The notes below the pieces were generated by a model. It saw nothing but the letters and a program-made list of their open reading frames with translations. It was not told the DNA's origin and ran no database searches. 64,000 nucleotides of DNA, taken from the NCBI GenBank assembly GCA_027490145.1, contig JAIXYQ010000015.1, positions 1-64,000 of the forward strand, written 5' to 3'. The number at the start of each line of letters is the position of its first letter. Position 1 is the first letter of the stretch. Below, in pieces: positions 54,050 through 64,000 of this stretch. The translations under genes and the position numbers were made by a program. This stretch comes from Planctomycetaceae bacterium. GTDB lineage: Bacteria > Planctomycetota > Phycisphaerae > Phycisphaerales > SM1A02.

Positions 54050-54068
54050 GGCACGGGAATCCCGTGCC
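54050..54068. terminator. Hairpin between convergent xerC and pdxA
   Basis: GGCACGG pairs with CCGTGCC around GAATC (54050-54068), 10 bp after the xerC stop and 27 bp from the pdxA stop. No U-run follows on either strand, so it may be a bidirectional stem without classical termination. Confidence 0.4.
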
Positions 54069-54094
54069 GCCCGGCGCCACCGGCGCGATCACGG

Positions 54095-55135
54095 TCACTG
54101 CAGCGGCGGTCCGGCCGGGATGCGCGGCGCGGCGGCGAGTCGGATCGCCAGGTCGATGGCCGCGCGCATGCTCCGGTGGTCCGCCTTGCCCTTGCCGGCG
54201 ATGTCGAACGCCGTGCCATGGTCGGGGCTCGTCCGCACGATGGGCAGGCCGAGCGTGACGTTGACGGCGTCCTCCCAGCCGGTGAGCTTCACGGGGATCA
54301 GTCCCTGGTCGTGGTACATCGCGACCACCAGGTCGAACTCGCCCTTGAGTGCACGGATGAAGACCGTGTCGGCCGGGAACGGCCCGCGGGCATCGATGCC
54401 GTTCTGCACGGCGATGTCGATCGCAGGCTGGATCAGTCGCCGCTCCTCGTCACCGAAGAGCCCGCCCTCGCCGGCGTGCGGATTCAGGCCGCAGACGGCG
54501 ATGCGCGGCCGGTCGATGCCGAGCGTGCGGCACAGCCGATGGCCGAGGTCGATCGGTTCGACGATGCGGCCGATCGTCAACGCGTCGCGCAGCTCCATCA
54601 ACGGGATGTGCGTGGTGGCGAGCGTGACCTTCAGCCGCTCGCCGACGAAACCCATGCAGTGGTGCCGCGTGCGGCAGCGGTGCGCCAGCAGCTCGGTGTG
54701 GCCGGGCCACTGGTAGCCCGCCATCGACCAGCTCTCCTTGCTGATCGGCGCAGTGACGATCGCATCCACACGGCGCGGATCGCCGACCGGACGCAGCGCG
54801 TCGGTGACGGCATCCTCGACCCAGAGCTTGCTCGCGAACCCGCCCTCGCGCGTGCTGGCGCGCCGCGAGGCGTCGAACTCGAGCTCCGCATGGTCGATCA
54901 CCACCACGTCCTGGTCGAGCGGCTGCAGCGCCCGGTCGCTGCCGGCCCGGACACGGAACCAGGTGGGCACGATCCCGCAGCGCTCGGCGACGCGCGTGAG
55001 CGTGGCGTTGTGGCCGTGCACGACGAACCGCGCGAGGCCACGCAACGAGGCATCGGCAAGCGCCTTCAGCGTGACCTCCGGGCCGATGCCCAGTGGGTCA
55101 CCCATGCTGATCGCGATCGTCGGGCGCGTGTCCAT
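54095..55135 (-). CDS. pdxA: 4-hydroxythreonine-4-phosphate dehydrogenase
   Basis: A 346-residue enzyme of the DXP-dependent pyridoxal phosphate pathway. Family features: ISMGDPLGIGPEVTLKAL at the N-terminus, PGHTELLAHR with a metal histidine, VTLATTHIPLMELRDALT, CGLNPHAGEGGLFGDEE and VVAMYHDQGLIPVKLTG, then RTSPDHGTAFDIAGKGKAD. Full length. Transcribed after the L,D-transpeptidase with a 90-bp gap. Confidence 0.95.
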   Translation of the reverse strand: MDTRPTIAISMGDPLGIGPEVTLKALADASLRGLARFVVHGHNATLTRVAERCGIVPTWFRVRAGSDRALQPLDQDVVVIDHAELEFDASRRASTREGGFASKLWVEDAVTDALRPVGDPRRVDAIVTAPISKESWSMAGYQWPGHTELLAHRCRTRHHCMGFVGERLKVTLATTHIPLMELRDALTIGRIVEPIDLGHRLCRTLGIDRPRIAVCGLNPHAGEGGLFGDEERRLIQPAIDIAVQNGIDARGPFPADTVFIRALKGEFDLVVAMYHDQGLIPVKLTGWEDAVNVTLGLPIVRTSPDHGTAFDIAGKGKADHRSMRAAIDLAIRLAAAPRIPAGPPLQ

Positions 55136-55225
55136 GGAGGCATCCTAGGTTCGATGAACGACAGCGCCGCGCCCCACCAGGAACGCGGCGCCGCCAGGTG
55201 CCGACAGGATCGTGCGCGCGTGCCG

Positions 55226-56476
55226 TCAGGGCACGATGACGATCGTGCTGTTGGGCTCGGTCAGGGCCTCGTAGATGACTTCCACGTCGGCATCCTTCAG
55301 GCGCACGCAGCCCATGCTCGCCTGCTTGCCGATGGACGCGGGATCGGTGGTGCCGTGGATGCCGTAGCTCATCGCCTTGCTGTTGCCGGCATCGACGCCC
55401 TGCAGGCCGATCCACCGCTCACCGATGGGGTTCTTCGGGTCGTCGGCCTTGAAGAACTCGCCCGTGCGCGGGTTGCGCCACTCGGGATTCACGAGCTTGC
55501 TGCCCGGCTTGAGCATGAACGCGCCGGTGGGGGTGCTGTTGTGCTCGCCCAGGCCGACCGGGTAGGTGGCCACGAGGACGCGATCGGCGCCTTCGCCGGC
55601 GTAGAGATAGAGGCGGTACTCCGACTTGTTCACCACCGCGTGGAAGGTGCACGTCGGGATCTTCAGCACCTGGCCCGCCCGGATGCGGTTGGGATCCTTG
55701 ATGCCGTTGAGCCGCATGATCATGCGCCAGTCGGCGGCCATGCCGGCCTTGCGTGCGATCTTGCTCAGCGCATCGCCGCTCTTGATGGTGTAGGTCGTCA
55801 TCAACGCATCGGCCGGGTTCACCGTCGACGAGAAGAAGAGCGTGGCGTTCACGGTGGTGATCGCCTCGATCGCCTGGCGCTTGGCCTCGGGCGAGAGCGT
55901 GCCCGAGTCGACCAGGCGCGTGAGCTGCAGGCGTGCCGCGATCGGATCGGTGCCCACCATGCCGAGCGCGGTCGGCAGGTCGACGGTCGGCGCCGTGGCC
56001 GGGGCTGCAGCGAGCGGATCGCGCGCGGGCTCGGGGGCCGAGTCCGGTCCCTTGTCGCCGATCGTCGCGCCGGTGGCGGGCGCACTCACGATGACCGGGT
56101 CGGCGTTCACGCTCGCGCCGCGCGTGGCAGGCGTGAGTTCACCCGACGCCGTGCCCGCGGCATCGGGCGACTCGAGCGCAGCGACCGGCGGGGTGCCGGT
56201 TGCGGCTGCAGCAGTCGCATCGGTCGATGCTGGCGTTGCCGTCGCGGCGGCATCGGCGGCGGATGCCGTGGTGGCCTCGGTGACGCCAGCGACCGATGCT
56301 TGCGTGTCGGCGGCCGGCGTCGGCGCGGCCTCGGCGGAGCTCGGTGATGAACCCGACATCCACCACAGCACGCTCGCCACGAGGAAGAGCGTGCTTGCAC
56401 CCGCGATCACCCACGTGATGCGGCCAGGAGTCGAGGGCGTGCGGTTGCCCGGATGGGCGGAGCCAGTGAACGGCAT
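55226..56476 (-). CDS. LysM-containing L,D-transpeptidase
   Basis: A 416-residue cell-envelope protein. A membrane helix at 20-40 (signal anchor) is followed by an Ala/Pro/Thr-rich linker to about 180, a helical region, a LysM peptidoglycan-binding domain (about 226-274: YTIKSGDALSKIARKAG and IRAGQVLKIP) and a YkuD catalytic domain with YGIHGTTDP and SMGCVRLKD, giving the catalytic His and Cys. It would make 3-3 peptidoglycan crosslinks or attach proteins. The ATG at 56476, preceded by AAGGA, was chosen over upstream in-frame codons. Confidence 0.92.
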   Translation of the reverse strand: MPFTGSAHPGNRTPSTPGRITWVIAGASTLFLVASVLWWMSGSSPSSAEAAPTPAADTQASVAGVTEATTASAADAAATATPASTDATAAAATGTPPVAALESPDAAGTASGELTPATRGASVNADPVIVSAPATGATIGDKGPDSAPEPARDPLAAAPATAPTVDLPTALGMVGTDPIAARLQLTRLVDSGTLSPEAKRQAIEAITTVNATLFFSSTVNPADALMTTYTIKSGDALSKIARKAGMAADWRMIMRLNGIKDPNRIRAGQVLKIPTCTFHAVVNKSEYRLYLYAGEGADRVLVATYPVGLGEHNSTPTGAFMLKPGSKLVNPEWRNPRTGEFFKADDPKNPIGERWIGLQGVDAGNSKAMSYGIHGTTDPASIGKQASMGCVRLKDADVEVIYEALTEPNSTIVIVP

Positions 56477-56541
56477 GGCGGAATCCTTTCCAGTCGAATT
56501 GGTCGGCTGCCGCGCGACCGTGCGCGGCGACGCGCGGGATC

Positions 56542-57162
56542 CTACATCGAGAGCGCGGAAGATCGAGGCTGGAGTCGGCCGAACCACCAGATCCGCGTGG
56601 GGGTGACGACGTACTGCAGGCGCCAGTCGTGCGGGTCGGTCGGGACCAGGTCGACGACCTGCTCGTCGAAGCAGACGCCGACCGTCACGGCCTGTCGACG
56701 CAGCCGGGGCAGGAACCGGTCGTAGTAGCCGCCGCCCCGGCCCAGACGGTGACCCATCGGGTCGAACGCCAGCCCCGGCACCACCACCAGGTCGATCGCC
56801 TCGGTGGCGACCGTGGCGCCGTCGGGGGCTCGGACGCCGCTGGCATCGAGCGAGAACGAGGCATCCTTGCGCTTGAGGAGGACCGGCGCGATGCCCGCCC
56901 CGGCCACGACGCGCGGGGCCATGAGGGGCCGATCCGCCGCCAGCCAAGGGTTGTGCAGGAGCGTCATGTCCGGCTCGCTGCGCAGGTTCAGGTAACTCAT
57001 CACGCCGCTGGCCCGCCAGGCGGTGGCGATCAGGTAGACCGACTCGGCGATCCTGGTGCTTCCCTCGGCCCGCTGGGCATCGCTCATGCCCCGCAGCAGG
57101 GCCTGGTTGCGCTCGCGGAGCCACTTCTTGGCCTGGATCGTGCTGATGGCTTCGCCTTCCAT
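56542..57162 (-). CDS. 5-formyltetrahydrofolate cyclo-ligase
   Basis: A 206-residue ATP-dependent enzyme converting 5-formyl-THF to 5,10-methenyl-THF. The family signature is GHRLGRGGGYYDRFLPRL, preceded by DLVVVPGLAFDP and an N-terminal KKWLRERNQALLRGMSDAQR. The ATG at 57162 (MEGEAISTIQAKKW) avoids overlap with glmS, which is divergent. Together with folP at 62735 it belongs to one-carbon/folate metabolism. Confidence 0.93.
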   Translation of the reverse strand: MEGEAISTIQAKKWLRERNQALLRGMSDAQRAEGSTRIAESVYLIATAWRASGVMSYLNLRSEPDMTLLHNPWLAADRPLMAPRVVAGAGIAPVLLKRKDASFSLDASGVRAPDGATVATEAIDLVVVPGLAFDPMGHRLGRGGGYYDRFLPRLRRQAVTVGVCFDEQVVDLVPTDPHDWRLQYVVTPTRIWWFGRLQPRSSALSM

Positions 57163-57221
57163 GGATTCGTTTCGTAGGCTACCCCGACCGGGCTCCGTCC
57201 CGGCCAGAGGACCAACCACCC

Positions 57222-59060
<1,839 letters not shown>

Positions 59061-59111
59061 TCGCCGCCGCGGCTTCGCGCCGGGCTGCATCCGCGGCCCG
59101 GTCGGCGGCGA
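59061..59111 (+). promoter_or_regulatory. Long GC-rich stem-loop between glmS and the peroxidase gene
   Basis: TCGCCGCC (59061-59068) pairs with GGCGGCGA (59104-59111), and inside it CCGCGG at 59067-59072 can pair with CCGCGG at 59091-59096. The structure fills the gap just before the peroxidase start at 59122. It could be a terminator for glmS or a leader structure; no U-run follows. Confidence 0.4.
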
Positions 59112-59121
59112 AGGCAGCGGC

Positions 59122-59709
59122 ATGCTGAACACCATCCGTCACGCCGTCGTCACCGGAGCCCTCATGATCGCGGGCGCAGCCTGCGCGGTCGATGCGCCGC
59201 AGTCGCCGGAGCTCTCGGCCAAGTGGTCGGGCCGAACGGTGCTCGACCTCAAGGTCAAGGACATCGATGGCAAGGAGGTCTCGCTCGCCGATTGGAAGGG
59301 CAAGGTCCTCGTGATCGTGAACGTGGCGAGCCGCTGCGGCTACACACCGCAGTACGAAGGCCTGCAGAAGCTCGCCGACTCGATGAAGGACAAGGGCGTG
59401 ATCGTGCTCGGCTTCCCGTGCAACGACTTCGGTGGGCAGGAGCCCGGCACCGAGGCCCAGGTCAAGGAGTTCTGCTCGAGCAAGTACGGCGTGAAGTTCC
59501 CCATGTTCTCGAAGGTGCAGACGAAGGCCGGCGCCGGACAGAGCGAACTCTACGAATGCCTGGGCACGCAGACCGGCAAGTTGCCGGGCTGGAACTTCTC
59601 CAAGTACGTCATCGGCAAGGACGGCAAGCCCGTCGGGTTCTTCGGCAGCAGCGTCAAGCCCGACTCGAAGGAACTGCTGGACGCCATCGAGACCGCGCTG
59701 AAGGGCTGA
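59122..59709 (+). CDS. Exported glutathione peroxidase-like protein
   Basis: A 195-residue thiol peroxidase with an N-terminal signal peptide (1-22). The catalytic Cys72 lies in NVASRCGYTPQYEGLQ, the Gln in LGFPCNDFGGQEPGTE and the Trp/Asn in GWNFSKYVIG, so the Cys, Gln and Trp of the active site are present with Cys replacing selenocysteine. As an exported protein it probably removes peroxides in the periplasm using thioredoxin-like donors. Confidence 0.9.
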   Translation: MLNTIRHAVVTGALMIAGAACAVDAPQSPELSAKWSGRTVLDLKVKDIDGKEVSLADWKGKVLVIVNVASRCGYTPQYEGLQKLADSMKDKGVIVLGFPCNDFGGQEPGTEAQVKEFCSSKYGVKFPMFSKVQTKAGAGQSELYECLGTQTGKLPGWNFSKYVIGKDGKPVGFFGSSVKPDSKELLDAIETALKG

Positions 59710-59733
59710 GTGCCCGCCCGTGGGGGCGTGCGC

Positions 59734-60945
59734 TCACGCGCGCTCATCCGCCTCCCGCAGGGATCCTGCGGCGGCAAAGCGCAGCGTGCCGGTGAGGTCC
59801 AGGTAGAGCGCACCGAGCACGAGCATGACGATGCCCCAGGCGGGGACCACCGTGGTCGACGCGAGCACGCCCGTGAATCCCAACTGTGCCGCCGTGGCGC
59901 CCTGCGCGGCGAGCGCCGTGCGCGACGGCGATCCGCCATCGAGTGCGCCTGAACTCCGGGCTCCGATCCAGGCACCGAGCCAGCGACCATCGCTGCACGC
60001 CAGCGCCACCAGGGCCGTGGTGATCCAGTGGGTTTGGGAGCGCAGGTCGATCGACACGATGAGCAGCGCCGACAGGGCGGGCACGACGACGGCGTCCGCG
60101 ACGAGCTGCAGCCGTCGCGCCGGAGCATCGTGCACCACGAAGCCGACCACGCACGCGGCGGCGGCGACCACGCACGCTCGCCATGCATCGAACGAGCCAT
60201 CCGCCGCCAGCCCCAGGCCCACCACGAGCGGCAGCAGCGCCAGCACCGTCGCGAACCGTGCAGCCTGCGCCAGCGCACCGGTCGTCTGCTCGCGGTGCAC
60301 GAGCGCACGATCGGTTCCCGCGGCGACGGCGGCGCATCCCGTGCAGGCCGCGAGCGCGAAGGCGATGGGCGTCCCGCGCTCCGCTTCGAGGAAGGCCAGG
60401 CACACGAGCGTTGCACTCATCGGCACGGTCGCGAGCCATGCACCCTTCGCGAACGCGGTCGGCTGGCGGAGCGACTGGCGCGGCCCCGGATCGGCCATCG
60501 CACCGAGGATGGCCAGCGTGGCCAGGCCCAGCATGATCCACCGACGGGGTGCCGCGAAGTCGAGTCGCGCGTCCGCCAGGGCGGCTTGGCAGCGGTCGAC
60601 CGCCTCGACGTCCGCAGCGGCGATCGGGTCATCGGTCGTGGGCGCGCGCCCGGCATGCAGCATGGCGGCACGCCGGGCCTCGACCAGCCGCTGCGCGTCG
60701 CGCAGCGCCAGACGTTCGTCGGCACCACCGTCGATCCAACGCACGAAGGCCGTGGGAGCGCTCGGGCCCAGCACCATCGGGCCGAGCATGATGCCGGTCA
60801 CCAGGCCGGCAGCCACGGCGGCGTGGCGCAGGCCAGTCCGACGCAGCAGCCAGGCCAAGGCGATGGCAGCCGCCGCGACGCCCGTTGCGCCGAGCAGCGC
60901 ATCGACCATGTACTGATTGAGCGAGTCTTGGGGCTGAACGGCCAT
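59734..60945 (-). CDS. Membrane protein resembling a degenerate cation/proton antiporter
   Basis: A 403-residue membrane protein with about ten helices. The N-terminal segment LLRRTGLRHAAVAAGLVTGI followed by MLGPMVLGPS resembles the first helices of CPA2/KefB-type antiporters. Between helices 2 and 3 there is a hydrophilic insert (about 70-135) rich in Ala, Asp and Arg. Later helices (for example VVPALSALLIVSIDLRS) also resemble the antiporter core, but the conserved Asp-Asp or Asn-Asp pair is not obvious. It is divergent from the next gene with 23 bp between starts. Function is uncertain. Confidence 0.6.
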   Translation of the reverse strand: MAVQPQDSLNQYMVDALLGATGVAAAAIALAWLLRRTGLRHAAVAAGLVTGIMLGPMVLGPSAPTAFVRWIDGGADERLALRDAQRLVEARRAAMLHAGRAPTTDDPIAAADVEAVDRCQAALADARLDFAAPRRWIMLGLATLAILGAMADPGPRQSLRQPTAFAKGAWLATVPMSATLVCLAFLEAERGTPIAFALAACTGCAAVAAGTDRALVHREQTTGALAQAARFATVLALLPLVVGLGLAADGSFDAWRACVVAAAACVVGFVVHDAPARRLQLVADAVVVPALSALLIVSIDLRSQTHWITTALVALACSDGRWLGAWIGARSSGALDGGSPSRTALAAQGATAAQLGFTGVLASTTVVPAWGIVMLVLGALYLDLTGTLRFAAAGSLREADERA

Positions 60946-60968
60946 CGCGGTCGTACAGTAGTCCCGTC

Positions 60969-62738
60969 ATGCCCAAGCCACACGCTGCGTCGTGCATCCC
61001 ATCGTTGGTCCTTGCGCTCCTGGCTGCCGCGCCGTGCGCCGCCGGCAACGCCGAGGCTGCGCTCGCGCAGGTGCCGCCGCAGGCGATCAGCTTCGTGATC
61101 ATCCCGGATCTCGCGCGTGCCGGCGCCGACCTCTCGGAGACCCTCGCACGCATGAACCGTCCCGAGACGAGCGTGCTCGGCAAGCCGGTCGAACAGCTCA
61201 AGGGTTGGCTCGGCGTGGGCGAAGGCTTCGATGAACGAGGCTCGATCATCGCGTACAGCACGGCGATCGCCGATGCGAAGGCGGATGAGCCGCAAGCCGC
61301 GTGGACGCTCCTGCTCCCGGCGAGCGATCCCAAGGCACTCGCGGCCTCGCTTGGCATGGGTGCCGATGGTGCCCTGACCTTCATGGGCCAGCCAGCTTTC
61401 GCGGCGCTCGGAGGTTCACACGTGATCGTGAGCCAGACGGCCGCGCTCGCGACCGGCCACGATGCGAAGGGGGGCAGCGCCGCCTCGTTCATGAAGCTGG
61501 TGGGTGATGACCTGCGTGTCCGGGTCGATGAGGCCGAGGTCCTGGCGTGGGCCGGTCCGGTCGCCCTCGGCCATGCCAAGGTGATGGGCGAGCAGGCCGC
61601 GGCGATCGCCGAGCAGCGCGCCGCCGAGCAGGGCATGCCCACGGGTGGATTCGCCGGGCGTCGTGACGACCTGCAGCGGTTGTCGAATGCGTTCGTGGGT
61701 TCGATCGAGCATGGCATCGTGCTCGTGGACATCGACGCGCTCGGGTTGGCGCTGCGTCCGATCGCGGTCCTGGCGCCCGAGGGCGCGCTGGCCAAGGCAC
61801 TCACTGCGGGCGAGGCCGGGCCTGCGCCGTTCTCGCTGCTGCCCAAGGCTGCGCTCTACGGTGCGCTCTCGATCGATGTGCGCGCCGTCGGTGGCGGCGC
61901 GGCGCTGAAGGCGCTCGCCTCGGCGATCGACCCCGCCGGTGCGGTGCTGCCGGCCTGGCTGGTCGAGGCTGCGGACCTCGTCGATGGTGTGCAGCTGGGT
62001 GCGTACCCGAGCAAGCTCGGCGTGATGGCCGGCGGACTGCTGAACGACAGCAGCCTGGTGGTGGTGACGAAGGATCCCGCCGCGGTCCAGACGATCTTCA
62101 AGGATCGCCTGATGCAGATGGGTGGCGTGTCGGGTGGCCTGAAGCTGTCGCCGGCGTGGGACGATGCCCGCACGCTGAAGGACGGCTCCACGGCGGCGGC
62201 GTTCGAGCTCAAGCCGGAACCCGTCGCCGACGACGCGCAGGCGCGCGAGGCCGCGGCGGGGGCCATGCAGATGCTGGCGACGCAGGCGATCTTCGGCAAT
62301 CGCGGCATGCATGGTTTCGCCCGAGCCGGCAGCGGTGGGCTCATCGTGACCTACAGCCAGCGACCCGACGTGCTGACGCGGGCGACCGATGCCCAGGCAG
62401 GGCGCGGCGCGACCCTCGCCGACGACGCCGTCGTCAAGTCGATGATGCAGTGGATGGTGGCCAAGCCCGACGTCGTCGGGTTCCTCGGTGTCGGACAGCT
62501 GTTCAAGGCCGTGCGGCAGATCGCCGGTTCCTTCGGTGGCGGTGCCGACATGCTGCCGCCGGTGCCCAGTCGTGCAGAGCCGATCGGTGTGGCGCTCGAT
62601 GTCCGAGGCGGTCGCATCGAGGGTGCCGTGGTCGTGCCGACGGCCGTGCTCGCCGCCATGGCCGAGTACGCCGCGGATCAAGGCTCGGCCGACGGCGCGG
62701 ATGCGCCGGCCCCGGCCGATGGTGAGCCGGCACCGTGA
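60969..62738 (+). CDS. Exported protein of unknown function
   Basis: A 589-residue protein with a signal peptide (about 1-33, ending NAEAALA) and no recognised catalytic motif. It consists of regularly spaced alpha/beta segments, such as PQAISFVIIPDLARAGADLS, AAWTLLLPASDPKALAASLG, IEHGIVLVDIDALGLALRPI and LIVTYSQRPDVLTRATD, in the style of large uncharacterised planctomycete secreted proteins. The C-terminal tail is Asp/Ala/Pro-rich. Its stop overlaps the GTG of folP, so the two are translationally coupled. Confidence 0.7.
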   Translation: MPKPHAASCIPSLVLALLAAAPCAAGNAEAALAQVPPQAISFVIIPDLARAGADLSETLARMNRPETSVLGKPVEQLKGWLGVGEGFDERGSIIAYSTAIADAKADEPQAAWTLLLPASDPKALAASLGMGADGALTFMGQPAFAALGGSHVIVSQTAALATGHDAKGGSAASFMKLVGDDLRVRVDEAEVLAWAGPVALGHAKVMGEQAAAIAEQRAAEQGMPTGGFAGRRDDLQRLSNAFVGSIEHGIVLVDIDALGLALRPIAVLAPEGALAKALTAGEAGPAPFSLLPKAALYGALSIDVRAVGGGAALKALASAIDPAGAVLPAWLVEAADLVDGVQLGAYPSKLGVMAGGLLNDSSLVVVTKDPAAVQTIFKDRLMQMGGVSGGLKLSPAWDDARTLKDGSTAAAFELKPEPVADDAQAREAAAGAMQMLATQAIFGNRGMHGFARAGSGGLIVTYSQRPDVLTRATDAQAGRGATLADDAVVKSMMQWMVAKPDVVGFLGVGQLFKAVRQIAGSFGGGADMLPPVPSRAEPIGVALDVRGGRIEGAVVVPTAVLAAMAEYAADQGSADGADAPAPADGEPAP

Positions 62739-63652
62739 AGCGATCGACGGTCCAGGTGGATCCGCCGCGCGCCGCTGCATCGTCGTGGCGGGTGCGTGGC
62801 GGTGAGCTGCGGCTCGAACCGAGGCCGCTGCTGATGGCCGTGCTCAACTGCACGCCCGATTCCTTCAGCGATGGCGGCCTGTGGAGCGGTGATGACGCGG
62901 TCGAGCATGCCAGGGCGTGCGTCCGGGCCGGCGCCACGATCATCGACGTCGGTGGCGAGAGCACGCGCCCCGGTGCAGCGCGCATCGATGCGCACGAGCA
63001 GGTCCGCCGGACGCAGGGCGTGATCCGCGCGCTCGCGGGGTGGCTGCGCGCCGAGGGTCGTCACGACGTGGCGATCTCGATCGACACGACGCTCGCGGCC
63101 GTGGCACGGGCGGCGATCGACGCAGGGGCCTCGATCATCAATGACGTGAGCGCGTGCTCGGAGGATGCGGAACTCGCGCCGCTCGCCGCTGCGGAGGGTG
63201 CCGGCCTGGTGCTCATGCACCGGGTGCTCGATCCGACCCACGATCGATGGAGTCACGAGCATCGTGCATCGTTGGTGTCGGGGGACGTCGTCGAGGCCGT
63301 GGCCGCCGCACTGGCGGCCCGCGTGGCCGAGGTGTCGGCGCGCGGCGTGCCTGTGCAGTCGATCGCCATCGATCCCGGGCTCGGGTTCGGCAAGACCGTG
63401 CAGGAGAACCTGGCGCTCGTGGCCGGGACCGCGGCGTTCGTGGCGACGGGCCACCCCGTGCTCGTGGGCGCGAGCCGCAAGAGCTTCATCGGTGCCATCA
63501 CCGGCGAGCCGGATCCCGCCCGGCGCGTGGCTGGTTCGGTGGCCCTGCATCTGGAGGCGGCCACGCGCGGCGCGCACCTGCTGCGGGTGCATGACGTCGC
63601 CGAGCACGTGCAGGCGCTGGCGACCTGGCGCGCCGTCCGCGCGCTCGCGTGA
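62735..63652 (+). CDS. folP: Dihydropteroate synthase
   Basis: A 305-residue TIM-barrel enzyme joining p-aminobenzoate to the pterin pyrophosphate in folate synthesis. Motifs: LMAVLNCTPDSFSDGG, IIDVGGESTRPGA, ISIDTTLAAVARAAIDAGAS, IINDVSAC, GLVLMH and IAIDPGLGFGKTVQENL, then VLVGASRKSFIG. GTG start overlaps the preceding stop (GTGA). The N-terminal 30 residues before the barrel are slightly longer than usual. Confidence 0.95.
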   Translation: MKRSTVQVDPPRAAASSWRVRGGELRLEPRPLLMAVLNCTPDSFSDGGLWSGDDAVEHARACVRAGATIIDVGGESTRPGAARIDAHEQVRRTQGVIRALAGWLRAEGRHDVAISIDTTLAAVARAAIDAGASIINDVSACSEDAELAPLAAAEGAGLVLMHRVLDPTHDRWSHEHRASLVSGDVVEAVAAALAARVAEVSARGVPVQSIAIDPGLGFGKTVQENLALVAGTAAFVATGHPVLVGASRKSFIGAITGEPDPARRVAGSVALHLEAATRGAHLLRVHDVAEHVQALATWRAVRALA

Positions 63653-63748
63653 ATCCGCCGGGATTGCCGAGGGATCCAAGCGCTCAGGCAGGACTACACT
63701 TTCGCCTCCCCGAACGCACCCAACGACCCAGCACGGAGCACACCCACC

Positions 63749-64000
63749 ATGGCCGGACAGAACACGATGACCTTCACCGACGCGAACTTCCAGACGGAGG
63801 TCCTCGACAGCGACAAGCCCGTGCTCGTCGACTTCTGGGCCGAGTGGTGCGGTCCGTGCCGCATGCTCGGGCCGACCATCGATGAAGTGGCCAACGACTA
63901 CGCGGGCAAGGCCAAGGTCGGCAAGCTCGACGTCGACTCGAGCCGCGACTGGGCGATGAAGCTCGACATCCAGAGCATCCCGACGGTCATGATCTTCAAG
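63749..64000 (+). CDS. trxA: Thioredoxin, truncated by the window end
   Basis: The first 84 codons of a thioredoxin: [33 protein letters not shown] with the WCGPC active site, and the [11 protein letters not shown] region that holds the cis-proline. It is complete at the N-terminus and runs off the right edge. It follows folP after 96 bp and probably has its own promoter. Confidence 0.95.
   Translation, partial: MAGQNTMTFTDANFQTEVLDSDKPVLVDFWAEWCGPCRMLGPTIDEVANDYAGKAKVGKLDVDSSRDWAMKLDIQSIPTVMIFK

Noticed and set aside
57163-57221. glmS ribozyme upstream of glmS
   Set aside because: The leader is 59 bp, too short for the ribozyme, and no matching core was seen.

Overview
The window is very GC-rich, densely packed bacterial chromosome. 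It looks like a member of the Phycisphaerales (Planctomycetota). The main lineage clues are a secreted subtilase ending in a GC-type dockerin (two repeats with L-x-x-AW cores), pseudopilins with a C-terminal FFDGHV-type box, a DUF5658-like membrane domain, and a kinase plus small sigma-factor cluster. The lineage call is inference. No phage, insertion sequence, CRISPR array or integron is visible; the only recombinase is a XerC/D-type protein in a housekeeping operon.

Layout. 1-4156: three tandem pseudopilin paralogues on the minus strand, preceded at the left edge by a 75-bp duplicated non-coding repeat. 4157-7340: PduO-type cobalamin adenosyltransferase, upp and argS. 7383-10123: a minus-strand operon (kinase-like membrane protein, membrane-anchored six-cysteine protein, small sigma-like factor) joined by ATGA overlaps. 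A divergently transcribed 73-residue protein next to it is made almost entirely of the same six-cysteine module. This is the strongest candidate in the window for an undescribed system. 10152-12726: M42/M28-like peptidase and a RibB protein with a degenerate RibA half. 12856-18079: a four-gene envelope operon (YceI, membrane protein, LolA-like protein, TPR/gluzincin protease). 18143-20097: PLP-dependent threonine dehydratase and a tandem-duplicated Lrp/AsnC regulator whose start codon sits inside a perfect 18-bp palindrome. 20213-24122: TPP riboswitch, thiC, and a fused membrane-domain sulfatase. 24208-32495: M24 peptidase, phhA, aroDE, a small secreted protein, aroC and a NagB/PIG-L fusion. 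32624-39303: a giant secreted two-module carbohydrate-active protein and three small genes (GAF protein and two membrane proteins). 39326-44806: a sulfotransferase-like protein, an SPFH protein, clpB and a BtuF-like protein. 44969-49826: dockerin subtilase, tRNA-Gln(CUG), a regulatory-domain lipoprotein, apaG and asd. 49867-54039: trpC divergent from a CPBP protease-trpS-small Cys protein-xerC operon. 54095-57162: pdxA, a LysM L,D-transpeptidase and 5-formyl-THF cyclo-ligase. 57222-64000: glmS, a glutathione peroxidase-like protein, a degenerate antiporter-like protein, a secreted unknown, folP and a truncated trxA.

Functional themes. Aromatic amino acid metabolism is spread through the window (aroDE, aroC, phhA, trpC, trpS). 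Cofactor pathways are well represented: riboflavin (ribB), thiamine (thiC under a TPP riboswitch), pyridoxal phosphate (pdxA), folate (folP, 5-FCL) and cobalamin (adenosyltransferase, BtuF-like). Amino-sugar flux has both directions present (glmS and the NagB/PIG-L fusion). The secreted protein repertoire (dockerin subtilase, heparinase-like lyase, sulfatase) suggests use of sulfated polysaccharides. Many adjacent genes overlap by 1-4 bases (ATGA, GTGA, TGATG), which was used to fix starts.
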